The position numbers and the translations under genes were made by a program. A model generated the notes under the pieces. That model did no database searches and was not told the DNA's origin. It saw only the letters and a list, made by a program, of their open reading frames with translations. A stretch of DNA of 64,000 nucleotides from Dictyobacter aurantiacus (GTDB taxonomy: Bacteria > Chloroflexota > Ktedonobacteria > Ktedonobacterales > Ktedonobacteraceae), in contig NZ_BIFQ01000002.1 of the NCBI RefSeq assembly GCF_003967515.1, positions 744,001-808,000 of the forward strand, read 5' to 3'. Below are positions 7,524-16,739 of the stretch, one piece after another. Positions within the stretch are counted from its first letter, which is position 1, and the number at the start of each line of letters is the position of its first letter.

Positions 7524-9506
7524 ATGGGTGGTAATCAACAGCAAACCTCATGGGCAGTACTTCTCTGCAAGTTCAAGGACGACCAGTCAGAGACTCCAGT
7601 GCCCAACTATCAGGAAGTTTGTGAGAGGTTTTTTACAAGGGCAGATGGTAGCTTCAATGCGGTACGATTCTTTTCGGATATGTCTCATAGGAGTGTTGAT
7701 CTTAGCGGCTCAATGGTCTTTGGGTGGTTCACTTTGGATGTGAATGTAAATGATGTCGTGCCTCCAACTGATCCGCCCCCGCCTGGCTGGACACCAACGA
7801 AGAGCCAGAGCGATATGATGGTACTGGCGAAACAGGCGGCTATAAATGCGGGCATTGCACTGGACACGTTCTTTGGAATTGTACTTATTATGAACGTTGC
7901 TACTGGCTGGGCCCAGGGTGGACCAACAGGTGTTTTTGCTGATTGGCGTCGTGTCGACGGACGTAATTTTGATGGCAGCCTTGGACCTCGCGCCATTGGT
8001 GGAGGTAATGGCACCGAAATCTTCGGCCAGGAAATGGGGCATCGTTACGGTCTGGGGCACTCACGTCGTGACGGCACAACCAACGACTATCAGGATCCCT
8101 GGGACATCATGAGCACGGATAGAGCCAACTCGGTGCCAGACCCCGATTATTGCGCACGAGGCCCTGGTCTAAACGCCTGGAATATGCGGGGGCGTGGCTG
8201 GCTTGATGAATCGCGCGTCTGGAAACCGCAAAGCCTTGTCTTCGATCAAGTTGTTGAGTTGCGTCCTCTTCATCAACGTGATCTTTCTGGCTGGCTGGCA
8301 GCGGAACTGCTGCCCAATGATGGCGATGGCGGTCATGGCCGATACCTCATAGAGTTTCGCCTCAAGGAGGCATGGGACGCCGGTATCCCCCGATCTGCTG
8401 TTTTTGTGCACCGATTCCTTTCGGCTACTGAAGATAACGATGGCTGGCCGCACTCTTATATTATGTCTGGCACCAACGGCAATCAGGACCTGGTTGAGGG
8501 CGACATCTTTGCTCCCGCCGTGAATGGAGCTCCTCGCGTTGAGGTGCTGAAAATCGATGAGAATAACAAAATAGCGACCGTCCAACTCAGCTTCGCGGCT
8601 ACACTGAAGGGGCTTCCAGCCATGGCGGCATCCGGCAACAGGACGGTGGCCGTGACTACCACGCCAGACGGCAGGTTGGTCTGGACATCCTGGGAGCTTG
8701 GTTCATCAGGCACATGGACCGATGTGAACATCAACGGGCCGAGCAGAGCTACTAATGTTGCGCCAGCTGTGTCTTTCCGAACTACGGAAGGCGGTACGTC
8801 GGTGTGGCTGGCTATCAAAGACTCAGGAAACAACCAGATCTACGAAACGCTGCAACAGCCTGGCGGGAACTTTGGAGCCTGGACCCTTATCCCGGGAGTG
8901 TCTACGAATGTATCACCAGCGGTAAGCGATGGAAATCTTGCAGTGGGCTACCCGATCATGGCCATCGTCGCAGCTCCACCTGATGATTCTACGTATATCA
9001 ATGTAGATCTTGTTGACCAACCCATTTCACCTCCTCCACCCGGATATTGGAAAGCAGTCACCCCATCATTGTTTACAACGATGGCACCCGCCTTAACCAT
9101 CGTTGATCAGGGCCGCTACATGTTCCTCGCCGTTACAGCTATCAATTTTGAGAGCGCTAATAGTCGTATCATAATCAACCAGGGCAACCCTTATACTCCG
9201 GATCAACTCGTTGGCTGGAACTCCGCGTCATTCGATAGTAACTTGCCTCCCGCGATGGCGGCGGCAAACAATCGCACCGTTATCGTGGCAGTCGATCCTA
9301 GCGGAGCTATCTTCTACGATTGGTGGGATCTAGGAGGCGGACCACATGGATGGGTTCCTATGGGAGACGATGTGAGAACGAAGGTTGCTCCCGCTGTCGC
9401 GTTGGTAGATGATGGCAAGTACATGTTTGTGTATGCGCAAGGATTAGATGGCAGGCTCTACCTAAATCAAGCCAACGTCGGGGGAAGCATTATCGGTTGG
9501 CGATGA
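7524..9506 (+). CDS. Metzincin-like metalloprotease (M11/gametolysin-like QExxH) with C-terminal lectin/propeller repeats
   Basis: A 660-residue protein. The zinc site reads QEMGHRYGLGH (residues about 169-179) and is followed by DIMST, a Met-turn, near residue 196. This is the metzincin pattern HExxHxxGxxH with Gln in place of the first His, a substitution known from some M11 gametolysin-type proteases. The C-terminal half (about 370-660) holds about five repeats with TKVAPAVALVDDGKYMFVY-like strands, typical of PLL-like propeller or tectonin-like sugar-binding folds. No signal peptide is visible (N-terminus MGGNQQQTSWAVLLCKF), which is odd for a protease of this kind. The start at 7524 is preferred: AAGGAG ends at 7514, leaving nine bases, while the ATG at 7515 touches the site. 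Monocistronic; target unknown. Confidence 0.78.
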   Translation: MGGNQQQTSWAVLLCKFKDDQSETPVPNYQEVCERFFTRADGSFNAVRFFSDMSHRSVDLSGSMVFGWFTLDVNVNDVVPPTDPPPPGWTPTKSQSDMMVLAKQAAINAGIALDTFFGIVLIMNVATGWAQGGPTGVFADWRRVDGRNFDGSLGPRAIGGGNGTEIFGQEMGHRYGLGHSRRDGTTNDYQDPWDIMSTDRANSVPDPDYCARGPGLNAWNMRGRGWLDESRVWKPQSLVFDQVVELRPLHQRDLSGWLAAELLPNDGDGGHGRYLIEFRLKEAWDAGIPRSAVFVHRFLSATEDNDGWPHSYIMSGTNGNQDLVEGDIFAPAVNGAPRVEVLKIDENNKIATVQLSFAATLKGLPAMAASGNRTVAVTTTPDGRLVWTSWELGSSGTWTDVNINGPSRATNVAPAVSFRTTEGGTSVWLAIKDSGNNQIYETLQQPGGNFGAWTLIPGVSTNVSPAVSDGNLAVGYPIMAIVAAPPDDSTYINVDLVDQPISPPPPGYWKAVTPSLFTTMAPALTIVDQGRYMFLAVTAINFESANSRIIINQGNPYTPDQLVGWNSASFDSNLPPAMAAANNRTVIVAVDPSGAIFYDWWDLGGGPHGWVPMGDDVRTKVAPAVALVDDGKYMFVYAQGLDGRLYLNQANVGGSIIGWR

Positions 9507-9588
9507 TACAGCAATACCAGCCTGGACGCTACCACCGGTGTCATCAGAACAGATCCCGACAGGTCTACCTGTTAGACACAGGTTTATA

Positions 9589-9640
9589 GCTCATCAGCCA
9601 TCTCACGGTCAAACAGCATTGCTTGAGATGGCTGATGAGC
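9589..9640. terminator. Bidirectional terminator between convergent genes
   Basis: Arms 9589-9605 and 9624-9640 pair over 17 bases around an 18-base loop. It lies between the ends of the metalloprotease gene (plus) and the phosphoesterase gene (minus), so it can serve both. Confidence 0.65.
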
Positions 9641-9649
9641 GTCCGCCAG

Positions 9650-10801
9650 CTAATGAAGGAGGATGCTGAACTGGTCAAGGAGGGACGCGGGGGCGCTCCA
9701 TGACTCCTGGGAACGAGGAACGGTATAGTATTCGCCCTGGATGGCGTCTGGCGTGACGGTCATCTTCAGGTATCCATGCCGATCGTCGCTGAACATGTTT
9801 AAGCTGACATCGGGCCGGTCGGGCATAGGATAGGGAAATTCAATCGGGGTAGGAGGATGTTTGATGGCCGGGAGCATGCTGTGCAGATTCCAGTAGCCGC
9901 CGGAGCCCGCCACCAGGTAGGTGATCGGCTTATCGTTGTACTGACGCGTAAAACGTTGATAGTTATGCACGTGCCCCGTCAATACCAGGTGAGGAACGCG
10001 CCCGGTCGCCTGCATCGCAGCGTCCAGAATTCCATCCATATACTGGCTCCCCGAGTGGTATGAGTCGCCCGAATAGATGGGATGGTGCGTCGCCACGATC
10101 AAGGCCTTATCTGTTGGCGCCTGGGACAGTTCGCTATGGAACCAGTTAATCTGGGTCGCGTCGAGCGCGCCACCTTCGGGCACATTAGTATACAGACCGA
10201 TAAAGGTCGCGAACGGCGTATCCAGCGTCCAATAGACATTTGGCTGCGTCATCGTATCGCGCGGCGCATCGCCCGAAGCGGGCGCGATACGCGCCTCGGG
10301 CGCGCAGAAATTGGTTACGAAGGCCTGCAGCGATGGCACCGACTGATCCTGGATATCGCCATCGTGGTTGCCAGGGATAGCGAAGATGGGTGCGGGATAA
10401 TGTGAGTTCGGCTCATAAAACTGCGCGTAATACTCACTCTCCTCCCCATAGAAATACACGACATCGCCTAGATTATAAAAGAAAGCGGGACGATCAACCG
10501 GATCGGTAGCCTGGAAATCGTTCTCCATATGGTTCACCACCAGTTGCTGGTCGACCGGATTCTTCACGCCTCCCGTATCACCAACAGTATGGAAAACCAT
10601 CTTTCTAGCATCGATCATACTCTGCATCGCATCGGCAGGCAGGATCTGGGATAGTTCAACATGGTAGGGGGGATTTCCCGTTGGTCGAGGAAGGGGGCGA
10701 AACGGTTGGGTAGCGAACTTGCTATGCAGGCGATTAATCTGGGTACCATGAAGATCGGGTACATCCGCGCTAAAGCGGCGAGGCCGGCTATTATCAGGCA
10801 T
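9650..10801 (-). CDS. Calcineurin-like metallophosphoesterase (purple acid phosphatase-like)
   Basis: A 383-residue phosphoesterase with all blocks of the two-metal active site in order: GDTG (about 93), NLGDVVYF (about 129), GNHDGD (about 164), HHPIYSG (about 260) and GHVHNYQRF (about 295). These ligands bind Fe/Zn/Mn-type metals and hydrolyse phosphomonoesters or diesters. The spacing resembles purple acid phosphatase catalytic domains, but the N-terminal fibronectin-like domain is absent and no signal peptide is visible. GGGAGGA before ATG 10801 fixes the start. Monocistronic with 1.1 kb of non-coding DNA upstream. Physiological substrate unknown. Confidence 0.88.
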   Translation of the reverse strand: MPDNSRPRRFSADVPDLHGTQINRLHSKFATQPFRPLPRPTGNPPYHVELSQILPADAMQSMIDARKMVFHTVGDTGGVKNPVDQQLVVNHMENDFQATDPVDRPAFFYNLGDVVYFYGEESEYYAQFYEPNSHYPAPIFAIPGNHDGDIQDQSVPSLQAFVTNFCAPEARIAPASGDAPRDTMTQPNVYWTLDTPFATFIGLYTNVPEGGALDATQINWFHSELSQAPTDKALIVATHHPIYSGDSYHSGSQYMDGILDAAMQATGRVPHLVLTGHVHNYQRFTRQYNDKPITYLVAGSGGYWNLHSMLPAIKHPPTPIEFPYPMPDRPDVSLNMFSDDRHGYLKMTVTPDAIQGEYYTVPRSQESWSAPASLLDQFSILLH

Positions 10802-11927
10802 ATATATTCCTCCCTGTTGTACTCTAGAACGTTATGCTTTGCCTTCCCGTTTATAATATAAATGGCGCTTATCCATTCAGTATAAAATATAAAGGTAGGG
10901 TACGCAAAGTCAACCAGATATGGTCAAATACATAAATCCATGCAAAAAAGCAGCGAAAATCACGATGCGCACGGTCAGGCTAGCCTGATGGTACTAATAA
11001 GATCAGAACTCGCCCTCGCCGTGAGACTCGGTATGGTATACTCGCAAGAGAATTTGTCACATTCAACGCCAGCCCGAGCGGGTAAATAAAACGCGCTCGG
11101 CAATGATAGATCGACAGATAATTTGCTATTATACTTTTTCTATGCCTTTTGGTTGATAGAGAAACATTATGTGAGCGCAAGGTAATCCTGAATCAGCCCT
11201 CGCTATCCATAACTGTAAATTCTATCTATCTGACAGCATGGCATATGACCCGCTCCTCTTACTCCAGAATAAGATGCTTGGATCCATGATGGATAGTGAG
11301 CAGCGGGCATATCTGCGTACATTGGAAGGGGCTAATCCCAGACAGAGATATGGCATTATCTTTTTTCAAGAATTATTTTTTTGTCACCTTGTACGCAGGC
11401 GATACGTAGTAAAGTTAAAGCGAGCACAAAATCTGGAATTCCGTGCTCACAATGCTATGGATGAACAGGCAAGACCACCCGTTCAGATGGCATGGCGGAC
11501 GCACCCACGGAACCAGATTTGATAAATAGGGGTACGAAATGGGAAGAAAAAAGCACACAATTGTGTTATCATAGACAGAGATAAAATGATATATGATACT
11601 GCATGTGCTTGATGTAGGTATTGAACACACTCCTGGATTTCTCCGACAACGCTCGTTCATTTATACGATTAACCGTAATGCCAGTGCAGTCAAACGAGTC
11701 AAGCTGCTCAAAAACAGGTTACAGTTGCCCTGTAGACCTTTATTCAGCTAAACCGCAGACACGGTCACGCTGAATACTTCACAAGCAGGCTTTGAAATTT
11801 TTTCCAAGTCGGTCGTTTATCATTATTAACGCCTGTACCAGGGAGTGCAGCTGTTAAAGCTGGCTCGAATATCACATCAACACCCATTTTATACGCGGTA
11901 CTTATTCTATACAATGGAGATTTCTAG
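10802..11927. other. 1.1-kb region without a supported gene, upstream of the sigma factor gene
   Basis: The stretch is AT-rich and lies between divergent genes. A 94-codon open frame (11238-11522, plus) has no ribosome site and no recognised motif, so it is not called. Such a long leader before a sigma factor gene could hold multiple promoters or an untranslated regulatory RNA, but I see no strong hairpin or known motif. Confidence 0.4.
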
Positions 11928-13043
11928 ATGGCGACTATGCTGAAAGAACAAGATAAAGAAGGAACCTCGACATCTCTGCCATTTGAGATTGACGATATGC
12001 AGGTGGATCCCGATTTCGATGCAATAAGTGATATTCATGAGCATGAAATAGATCGAGAAGTATTCCTGGAAGAGGAAGAGGAGATAGAGGAAGAAGATAC
12101 TCATCTCGATACTCCTCTGCGAGGACAAAGCCTGCTGGCCTCTGGCACCAGCGAGGTCGATGATTCTGTGGCCATGTATCTGCGTGAAATTGGTCGCGCC
12201 CCTTTGCTGACCGCAGAGGCGGAGGTACGCCTGGCTCAAGCGATTGAGCGAGGCAAGCTCGAGCGCATGCGAGCCGAGCGGCTCCATGTCGCGCCCGATC
12301 GTGCGATCATTGAACGCGCCAACGAAGCCCATCGTCACCTGATCGAAGCCAATCTACGCCTGGTTGTCAGCGTCGCCAAAAAATACACCGGTCGTGGTAT
12401 GTCCTTGCAGGATCTGATCCAGGAAGGCAACACCGGTCTGATCGGGGCCGTTGATAAATTCGACTATACCAAGGGCTACAAGTTCAGCACCTATGCCACC
12501 TGGTGGATCCGCCAGGCGGTTAGCCGCTCGATCGCCAATCAGGCACGTACGATTCGCCTGCCAGTGCATCTGGCCGAGACCATCAACCGCATGGGCCGTG
12601 TCAGCCGCGCGCTCGTCCAGGAACTGGGTCGCGAGCCATCGCCCGCGGAGATCGCCGAAAGAATGGGCATCTCAACGGAGAAGGTGCTTGAGATCATCCA
12701 TGTCAATCAGAAGCCGGTGAGTCTGGAGACGCCAATTGGCGAGGATAGCGATCGCAACCTTGGCGACTATGTCGAAGACGAGACGACCGCTACACCGACC
12801 GAGGGCGCGGACCGTCAATTGCTCAAAGAGCAGATCAACCAGGTGCTCTCAAATCTCTCTGAACGCGAGCGCAAGATCATCCAGATTCGCTTTGGCTTTG
12901 TAGATGGCCAGAGCCATTCGCTGGAAGAAGTGGGGAAGACGTTTAACGTTACCCGCGAGCGCATTCGCCAGATCGAGGCGAAGGCGTTGCGCAAGCTGCG
13001 CCAGCTGAGCACCACCCATCATCTACAGGACTATCTTGACTAA
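11928..13043 (+). CDS. sigA: RNA polymerase primary-type sigma factor (RpoD/SigA family)
   Basis: A 371-residue sigma-70 protein. The N-terminus (about 1-65) is very acidic. Region 1.2 begins at VAMYLREIGRAPLLT (about 81); region 2 has HLIEANLRLVVSVAKKYTGR and the -10 recognition/melting part YKFSTYATWWIRQAVSRSI (about 185-203); region 3 covers about 210-290; region 4.2 ends with VTRERIRQIEAKALRKLRQL, the -35-reading helix. It directs RNA polymerase to TTGACA/TATAAT promoters such as those at 16.7-19.2 kb. Its length matches short group 1 or group 2 factors; whether it is the only primary factor cannot be told here. GGAG eight bases before the ATG supports the start. A strong terminator follows. 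Confidence 0.92.
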   Translation: MATMLKEQDKEGTSTSLPFEIDDMQVDPDFDAISDIHEHEIDREVFLEEEEEIEEEDTHLDTPLRGQSLLASGTSEVDDSVAMYLREIGRAPLLTAEAEVRLAQAIERGKLERMRAERLHVAPDRAIIERANEAHRHLIEANLRLVVSVAKKYTGRGMSLQDLIQEGNTGLIGAVDKFDYTKGYKFSTYATWWIRQAVSRSIANQARTIRLPVHLAETINRMGRVSRALVQELGREPSPAEIAERMGISTEKVLEIIHVNQKPVSLETPIGEDSDRNLGDYVEDETTATPTEGADRQLLKEQINQVLSNLSERERKIIQIRFGFVDGQSHSLEEVGKTFNVTRERIRQIEAKALRKLRQLSTTHHLQDYLD

Positions 13044-13056
13044 GAGTTCGAAAGGG

Positions 13057-13092
13057 GGCCATTGCAGGGTTTCTGCAATGGCCTCTTTTTTT
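13057..13092 (+). terminator. Rho-independent terminator of the sigma factor gene
   Basis: An 11-bp stem (13057-13067 with 13073-13083, loop GGTTT) is followed by a run of T at 13085-13092, 14 bases after the stop codon. Confidence 0.93.
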
Positions 13093-13121
13093 GTTTGTTT
13101 TGGGGGAGGGGTGTGCCTCCG

Positions 13122-13213
13122 GCCCTTGACTCTACGCGCCTACGGCGCTCACAAAATTAAATAATGTGGAGGTTGGGTGCGCTTGCACGCACCCAACCTC
13201 CACATTATTTAAT
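13122..13213. repeat. Hairpin cassette: short GCGCC/GGCGC module plus 26-bp-arm hairpin
   Basis: A short palindrome GCGCCTACGGCGC (13129-13141) precedes a long hairpin, arms 13156-13181 and 13188-13213, perfect over 26 bases with loop CTTGCA and apex GGGTGCG. The right foot of the hairpin runs directly into the 29-bp tandem array. Confidence 0.8.
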
Positions 13214-13560
13214 GGAGGGGGAAGCCATTCCATCAATTTAATGGAGGGGGAAGCCATTCCATCAATTTAATGGAGGGGGAAGCCATTCCATCAATTTAAT
13301 GGAGGGGAAGCCATTTCATCAATTTAATGGAGGGGGAAGCCATTTCATCAATTTAATGGAGGGGGAAGCCATTTCATCAATTTAATGGAGGGGGAAGCCA
13401 TTTCATCAATTTAATGGAGGGGGAAGCCATTTCATCAATTTAATGGAGGGGGAAGCCATTCCATCAATTTAATGGAGGAGGAAGCCATTCCATCAATTTA
13501 ATAGAGGGGGAAGCCATTCCATCAATTTAATGGAGGGGGAAGCCATTCCATCAATTTAAT
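13211..13560. repeat. Tandem array of 12 copies of a 29-bp unit
   Basis: Units start at 13211, 13240, 13269, 13298, 13326, 13355, 13384, 13413, 13442, 13471, 13500 and 13529; one unit is 28 bp. Each reads AATGGAGGGGGAAGCCATT, then CCATCAATTT or a variant. There are no spacers, so this is a minisatellite, not a CRISPR array. Middle copies share a T variant (CATTTCAT), the outer ones have CATTCCAT, which shows blockwise homogenisation. No open frame with a start runs through it. Confidence 0.93.
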
Positions 13561-13568
13561 AATGCCAT

Positions 13569-13795
13569 CGTAGGTGCCGGGCCTACGCCCAACGCCTTCA
13601 ATATAACGGTATCGGAAACGGAGATCGTAGGTGCCGGGCTTGCCCCGGCTTGGCTGCGCAGCGGCCCCGTACCCGGGCTACCACGTCGCACCAACGATCC
13701 CATCTCCCCTCTCAAAGGGGCGCCAGCGTGGTATGTTGAACGTATTGAGGCTTGCCCTGGCTTGCCGCGAAGCGGCCCCGTACCGGGCGCGGACG
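13569..13795 (+). repeat. Three REP-like elements in direct orientation
   Basis: Copies begin near 13569, 13626 and 13747. The second is the fullest: GTAGGTGCCGGGCTTGCCCC with a GCGCAGCGGCCCCGTACCC tail. The third lacks its 5' end. They fill the space between the tandem array and hypF. Confidence 0.65.
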
Positions 13796-13917
13796 TTTAT
13801 GGTGGGATCCAGCGATGATAGGAGGTGGCAGTTACGAATGGGGTTGGGGAGACGTGATGGAAGGTGTAAGCGCAAGATAAGTGTTGTGGGTATGGTTTGA
13901 ACATAGAGGTTGTGAGG

Positions 13918-16230
13918 ATGGAGAGAGAGCGAAGGCGTCTGCTGGTACAGGGATTTGTGCAGGGGGTGGGTTTTCGTCCATTTGTGTATGGATTGGCTCA
14001 GCGCTGGCGGTTGGGCGGCTTTGTGCTGAATAACAGCCTGGGGGTGCAGATCGAGGTTGAGGGACCCTCCACGGCGCTGCGAGCATTTGAGCAGGCCCTG
14101 CGCACGGAGCTGCCGCCGCTGGCGCGGATCGATGAGGTCCAGATTACGCGGATGGAGGCACAGGGGGATGCCTCTTTTGCGATCATTGAAAGCCGGAGCC
14201 AGGACACCAAACATGCCTTGATCTCACCTGATAGCGCCACCTGTGATGATTGCTTGCGCGAACTATTTGACGAGCAGGATCGGCGCTATCACTATCCATT
14301 CATCAACTGCACCAATTGCGGTCCCCGCTTCACCATTATACAGGATGTCCCCTATGACCGCGCCAACACAACTATGCGTGCCTTCCAGATGTGTCCCCGG
14401 TGTCAGCAGGAATATGACGATCCGCTAAACCGGCGTTTCCATGCGCAACCGGATGCCTGCGCGCTTTGTGGCCCGCAGGTGCGCTTTACGATGCACGCGG
14501 GCGATGAAAGGGAGCTGCTGGAGGGGGGCACCACCGCAATCGAGCGGGCGGCCGACAGCCTGGCCACAGGTATGATCCTGGCGATAAAGGGTCTTGGGGG
14601 CTACCACCTGGCCTGCGATGCCTTCAATGAGCAGGCGGTCCAACGTCTACGCCAGCGCAAGCAGCGAGAGGCCAGGCCCTTCGCCTTGATGGTTGCCAGC
14701 ACGGATCACGCGCGTCAGCTCTGCCACATCAGCGCCGAAGAGGAGACTTTATTGGAGTCCCATCGACGCCCTATCGTACTATTGGGACAACGGGAGCAGC
14801 AACAGGTCGCGTCCTCCGTGGCGCCCGGACAACATACCCTGGGACTGATGCTCCCATACACGCCTCTCCACCACCTGCTCCTGGCCGCCTGTCAGAAATA
14901 TTTCAGATCTGATCGGCCCGTTGTACTGGTCATGACCAGCGGTAATGTCAGCGACGAGCCGATCGCTTACCGCGACGAAGACGCCCGTACGCGTCTGACC
15001 GCCATCAGCGACGGCATCCTGGCACACAATCGAGGCATCTTCATACGCTGCGACGACTCGGTCGTGCGCGTTACCAGAGTGGGACAGCAGTTCGTCCGTC
15101 GCTCGCGCGGCTATGCGCCAGAGCCCCTCGCGCTCCCCCAGCCGGTGCCAGCACCGATTCTGGCCTGCGGCGCCCACCTTAAAAATACCTTCTGCCTGGC
15201 CAAAGAAAAACAGGCTTTCATCAGCCATCATATTGGTGACCTGGAAAACCTTGAGACCCTGCTCTCATTTAAAGAAGGCATCAATCACTTCGAGCAACTT
15301 TTTGATATTCAGCCCGCGGTGGTCGCGCATGACCTCCATCCTGACTATCTCGCCACCCGTTACGCATTGGAACTGGATCTACCGACAATCGGCGTGCAGC
15401 ATCATCACGCCCATATCGCCAGCGTCATGATCGAGCATGGATTAACCGAACCCGTGATTGGTATCGCCCTCGACGGTTCGGGATACGGTCCCGATAACGC
15501 TATCTGGGGTGGAGAGGTATTGCGAGCGGACCTGAATAATTTTGAGCGCTGCTTCCACCTGGCATACCTGCCATTGCCAGGCGGCGAACAGGCTATTCGG
15601 CAGCCCTGGCGCATGGCCGCCGTCTATCTCTACGCGGCCTATGGCACAGATTTTCAGAGGCTAGACATTCCCTTTACCCGGCAACTACCTGCCCGGAACT
15701 GGAAGACATTAGAGCAGATGATCGAACGCGGCCTGAATTGCCCGGCCACCTCCAGCATGGGCAGGCTATTTGACGCGGTAGCCGCGTTGCTGGGTATCCA
15801 GTCACAGGTGCAATACGAAGGGCAGGCCGCCATCGAGTTAGAGCAACTGGCCATGGCTTCCCCGGCCAACCAGCCATGCTATCCCTATCATATCTCCTGT
15901 TCAACAGGAGAGCTGGACGTGCTCCCTATGATCCGCACCATGGCCAGAGACATTGAACAAGGTGTGGCGGCAGCTACCATCGCGCGCCGCTTTCATAACA
16001 CCATTGCCCGGCTGCTCGTCGCGGCCTGTGACGAGGTACGCTATCAGCATGGACTACGCAATGTGGTGCTGGGAGGAGGAGTGTTTCAAAATCAAGTATT
16101 GCTAGAGGAACTTCTACCACGATTGCTGCAATGCTCTTATAAAGTCTATCTTAATCAGAAGGTACCTACCAATGATGGAGGGCTGAGTCTGGGGCAGATC
16201 GCGGTGGCTGCTGCCAGATTAAAAAAGTAA
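13918..16230 (+). CDS. hypF: Carbamoyltransferase HypF, [NiFe]-hydrogenase maturation
   Basis: A 770-residue protein with the full HypF domain order. An acylphosphatase domain opens it (VQGFVQGVGFRPFVYGLAQ, about 10-28); then come paired zinc-finger-like CxxC sites (CDDC, CTNC, CPRC, CALC, about 104-185); a YrdC-like domain (KGLGGYHLACDAF, about 222); and the Kae1-like carbamoyltransferase domain with HDLHPDY, QHHHAHIASV and GIALDGSGYG (about 470-530). HypF uses carbamoyl phosphate and ATP to carbamoylate the HypE cysteine, the first step of the cyanide ligand of [NiFe] hydrogenases. ATG 13918 is chosen because AGAGG lies eight bases before it; an in-frame TTG at 13897 is possible. No other hyp or hydrogenase gene is in the window. 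Confidence 0.95.
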   Translation: MERERRRLLVQGFVQGVGFRPFVYGLAQRWRLGGFVLNNSLGVQIEVEGPSTALRAFEQALRTELPPLARIDEVQITRMEAQGDASFAIIESRSQDTKHALISPDSATCDDCLRELFDEQDRRYHYPFINCTNCGPRFTIIQDVPYDRANTTMRAFQMCPRCQQEYDDPLNRRFHAQPDACALCGPQVRFTMHAGDERELLEGGTTAIERAADSLATGMILAIKGLGGYHLACDAFNEQAVQRLRQRKQREARPFALMVASTDHARQLCHISAEEETLLESHRRPIVLLGQREQQQVASSVAPGQHTLGLMLPYTPLHHLLLAACQKYFRSDRPVVLVMTSGNVSDEPIAYRDEDARTRLTAISDGILAHNRGIFIRCDDSVVRVTRVGQQFVRRSRGYAPEPLALPQPVPAPILACGAHLKNTFCLAKEKQAFISHHIGDLENLETLLSFKEGINHFEQLFDIQPAVVAHDLHPDYLATRYALELDLPTIGVQHHHAHIASVMIEHGLTEPVIGIALDGSGYGPDNAIWGGEVLRADLNNFERCFHLAYLPLPGGEQAIRQPWRMAAVYLYAAYGTDFQRLDIPFTRQLPARNWKTLEQMIERGLNCPATSSMGRLFDAVAALLGIQSQVQYEGQAAIELEQLAMASPANQPCYPYHISCSTGELDVLPMIRTMARDIEQGVAAATIARRFHNTIARLLVAACDEVRYQHGLRNVVLGGGVFQNQVLLEELLPRLLQCSYKVYLNQKVPTNDGGLSLGQIAVAAARLKK

Positions 16231-16292
16231 GTCATTGTTTCTGTATAAAGACCAGCCCGCAAACACTCGATGTTCTACATACATAAAGGAAC

Positions 16293-16319
16293 GGCCATAC
16301 GTCTGGTTGACGTATGGCC
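16293..16319. terminator. Terminator hairpin between hypF and the first Gly/Trp-rich peptide gene
   Basis: An 11-bp stem (16293-16303 with 16309-16319, loop TGGTT) lies between the converging ends of hypF and the peptide gene, eight bases from the latter. Confidence 0.7.
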
Positions 16320-16327
16320 ATCCGAGC

Positions 16328-16639
16328 CTACCACCAGCGGCGACGATGGAAGAAGCGGCGATGGAAGAAGCGACGATGCCCCCAGCCACCCCAACCCCAA
16401 CCAGGACCACCCCAACCCCAACCAGGACCACCCCAACCATAACCAAAGCCACCATATCCACAACCACAACCACCATATCCGTAGCCTCCCCATCCCCAAC
16501 CTCCCCAACCTCCCCAGGTGCCATTCACTGCTTGCAGATCCCCGTCAGACAATTCCTGTGCATCCATCTTATCCAGAAATGCTGGATAAGCGGTCTCACT
16601 CAGGACATCTACGCGCTGATCTTTTTTGTCACTAAACAT
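16328..16639 (-). CDS. Gly/Trp-rich small peptide with double-glycine-type leader, copy 1
   Basis: A 103-residue peptide. Residues 1-41 form a charged leader starting MFSDKKDQRVDVL and ending ELSDGDLQAVNGT, which fits the LSxxELxxIxGG pattern of leaders cut by C39 peptidase exporters, with Thr in the last place. The core is almost only Gly, Trp and Tyr in WGGWGG-type repeats, with one Cys-Gly-Cys, and ends in an Arg/His/aromatic tail (RRFFHRRFFHRRRWW). AAAGGA lies eight bases before ATG 16639; a nearer upstream ATG overlaps that site and is rejected because copy 2 lacks it. A bacteriocin, another ribosomally made and exported peptide, or a surface/coat structural peptide are all possible. No maturation or export gene is in the window. 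Function unknown. Confidence 0.8.
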   Translation of the reverse strand: MFSDKKDQRVDVLSETAYPAFLDKMDAQELSDGDLQAVNGTWGGWGGWGWGGYGYGGCGCGYGGFGYGWGGPGWGWGGPGWGWGGWGHRRFFHRRFFHRRRWW

Positions 16640-16710
16640 CACGTTCATCCTTTCGTAAAGTACCAGGAAGTCCCACCGGATAAAACTCCGGGTAGCCATG
16701 TGCCACTTCA

Positions 16711-16739
16711 TATATATTCGATTATGTTTTCTATGTCAA
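16711..16739 (-). promoter_or_regulatory. SigA-type promoter of peptide gene copy 1
   Basis: On the minus strand TTGACA (16739-16734) and TATATA (16716-16711) are 17 bases apart, preceded by AT-rich DNA. The -35 box and spacer are conserved before all four peptide genes. Confidence 0.8.

Noticed and set aside
11238..11522. 94-codon open frame before the sigma factor gene
   Set aside because: No ribosome site, no motif, and a composition like the surrounding non-coding DNA.
13211..13560. CRISPR array
   Set aside because: The 29-bp units follow each other without spacers and no cas gene is near; it is a tandem minisatellite.
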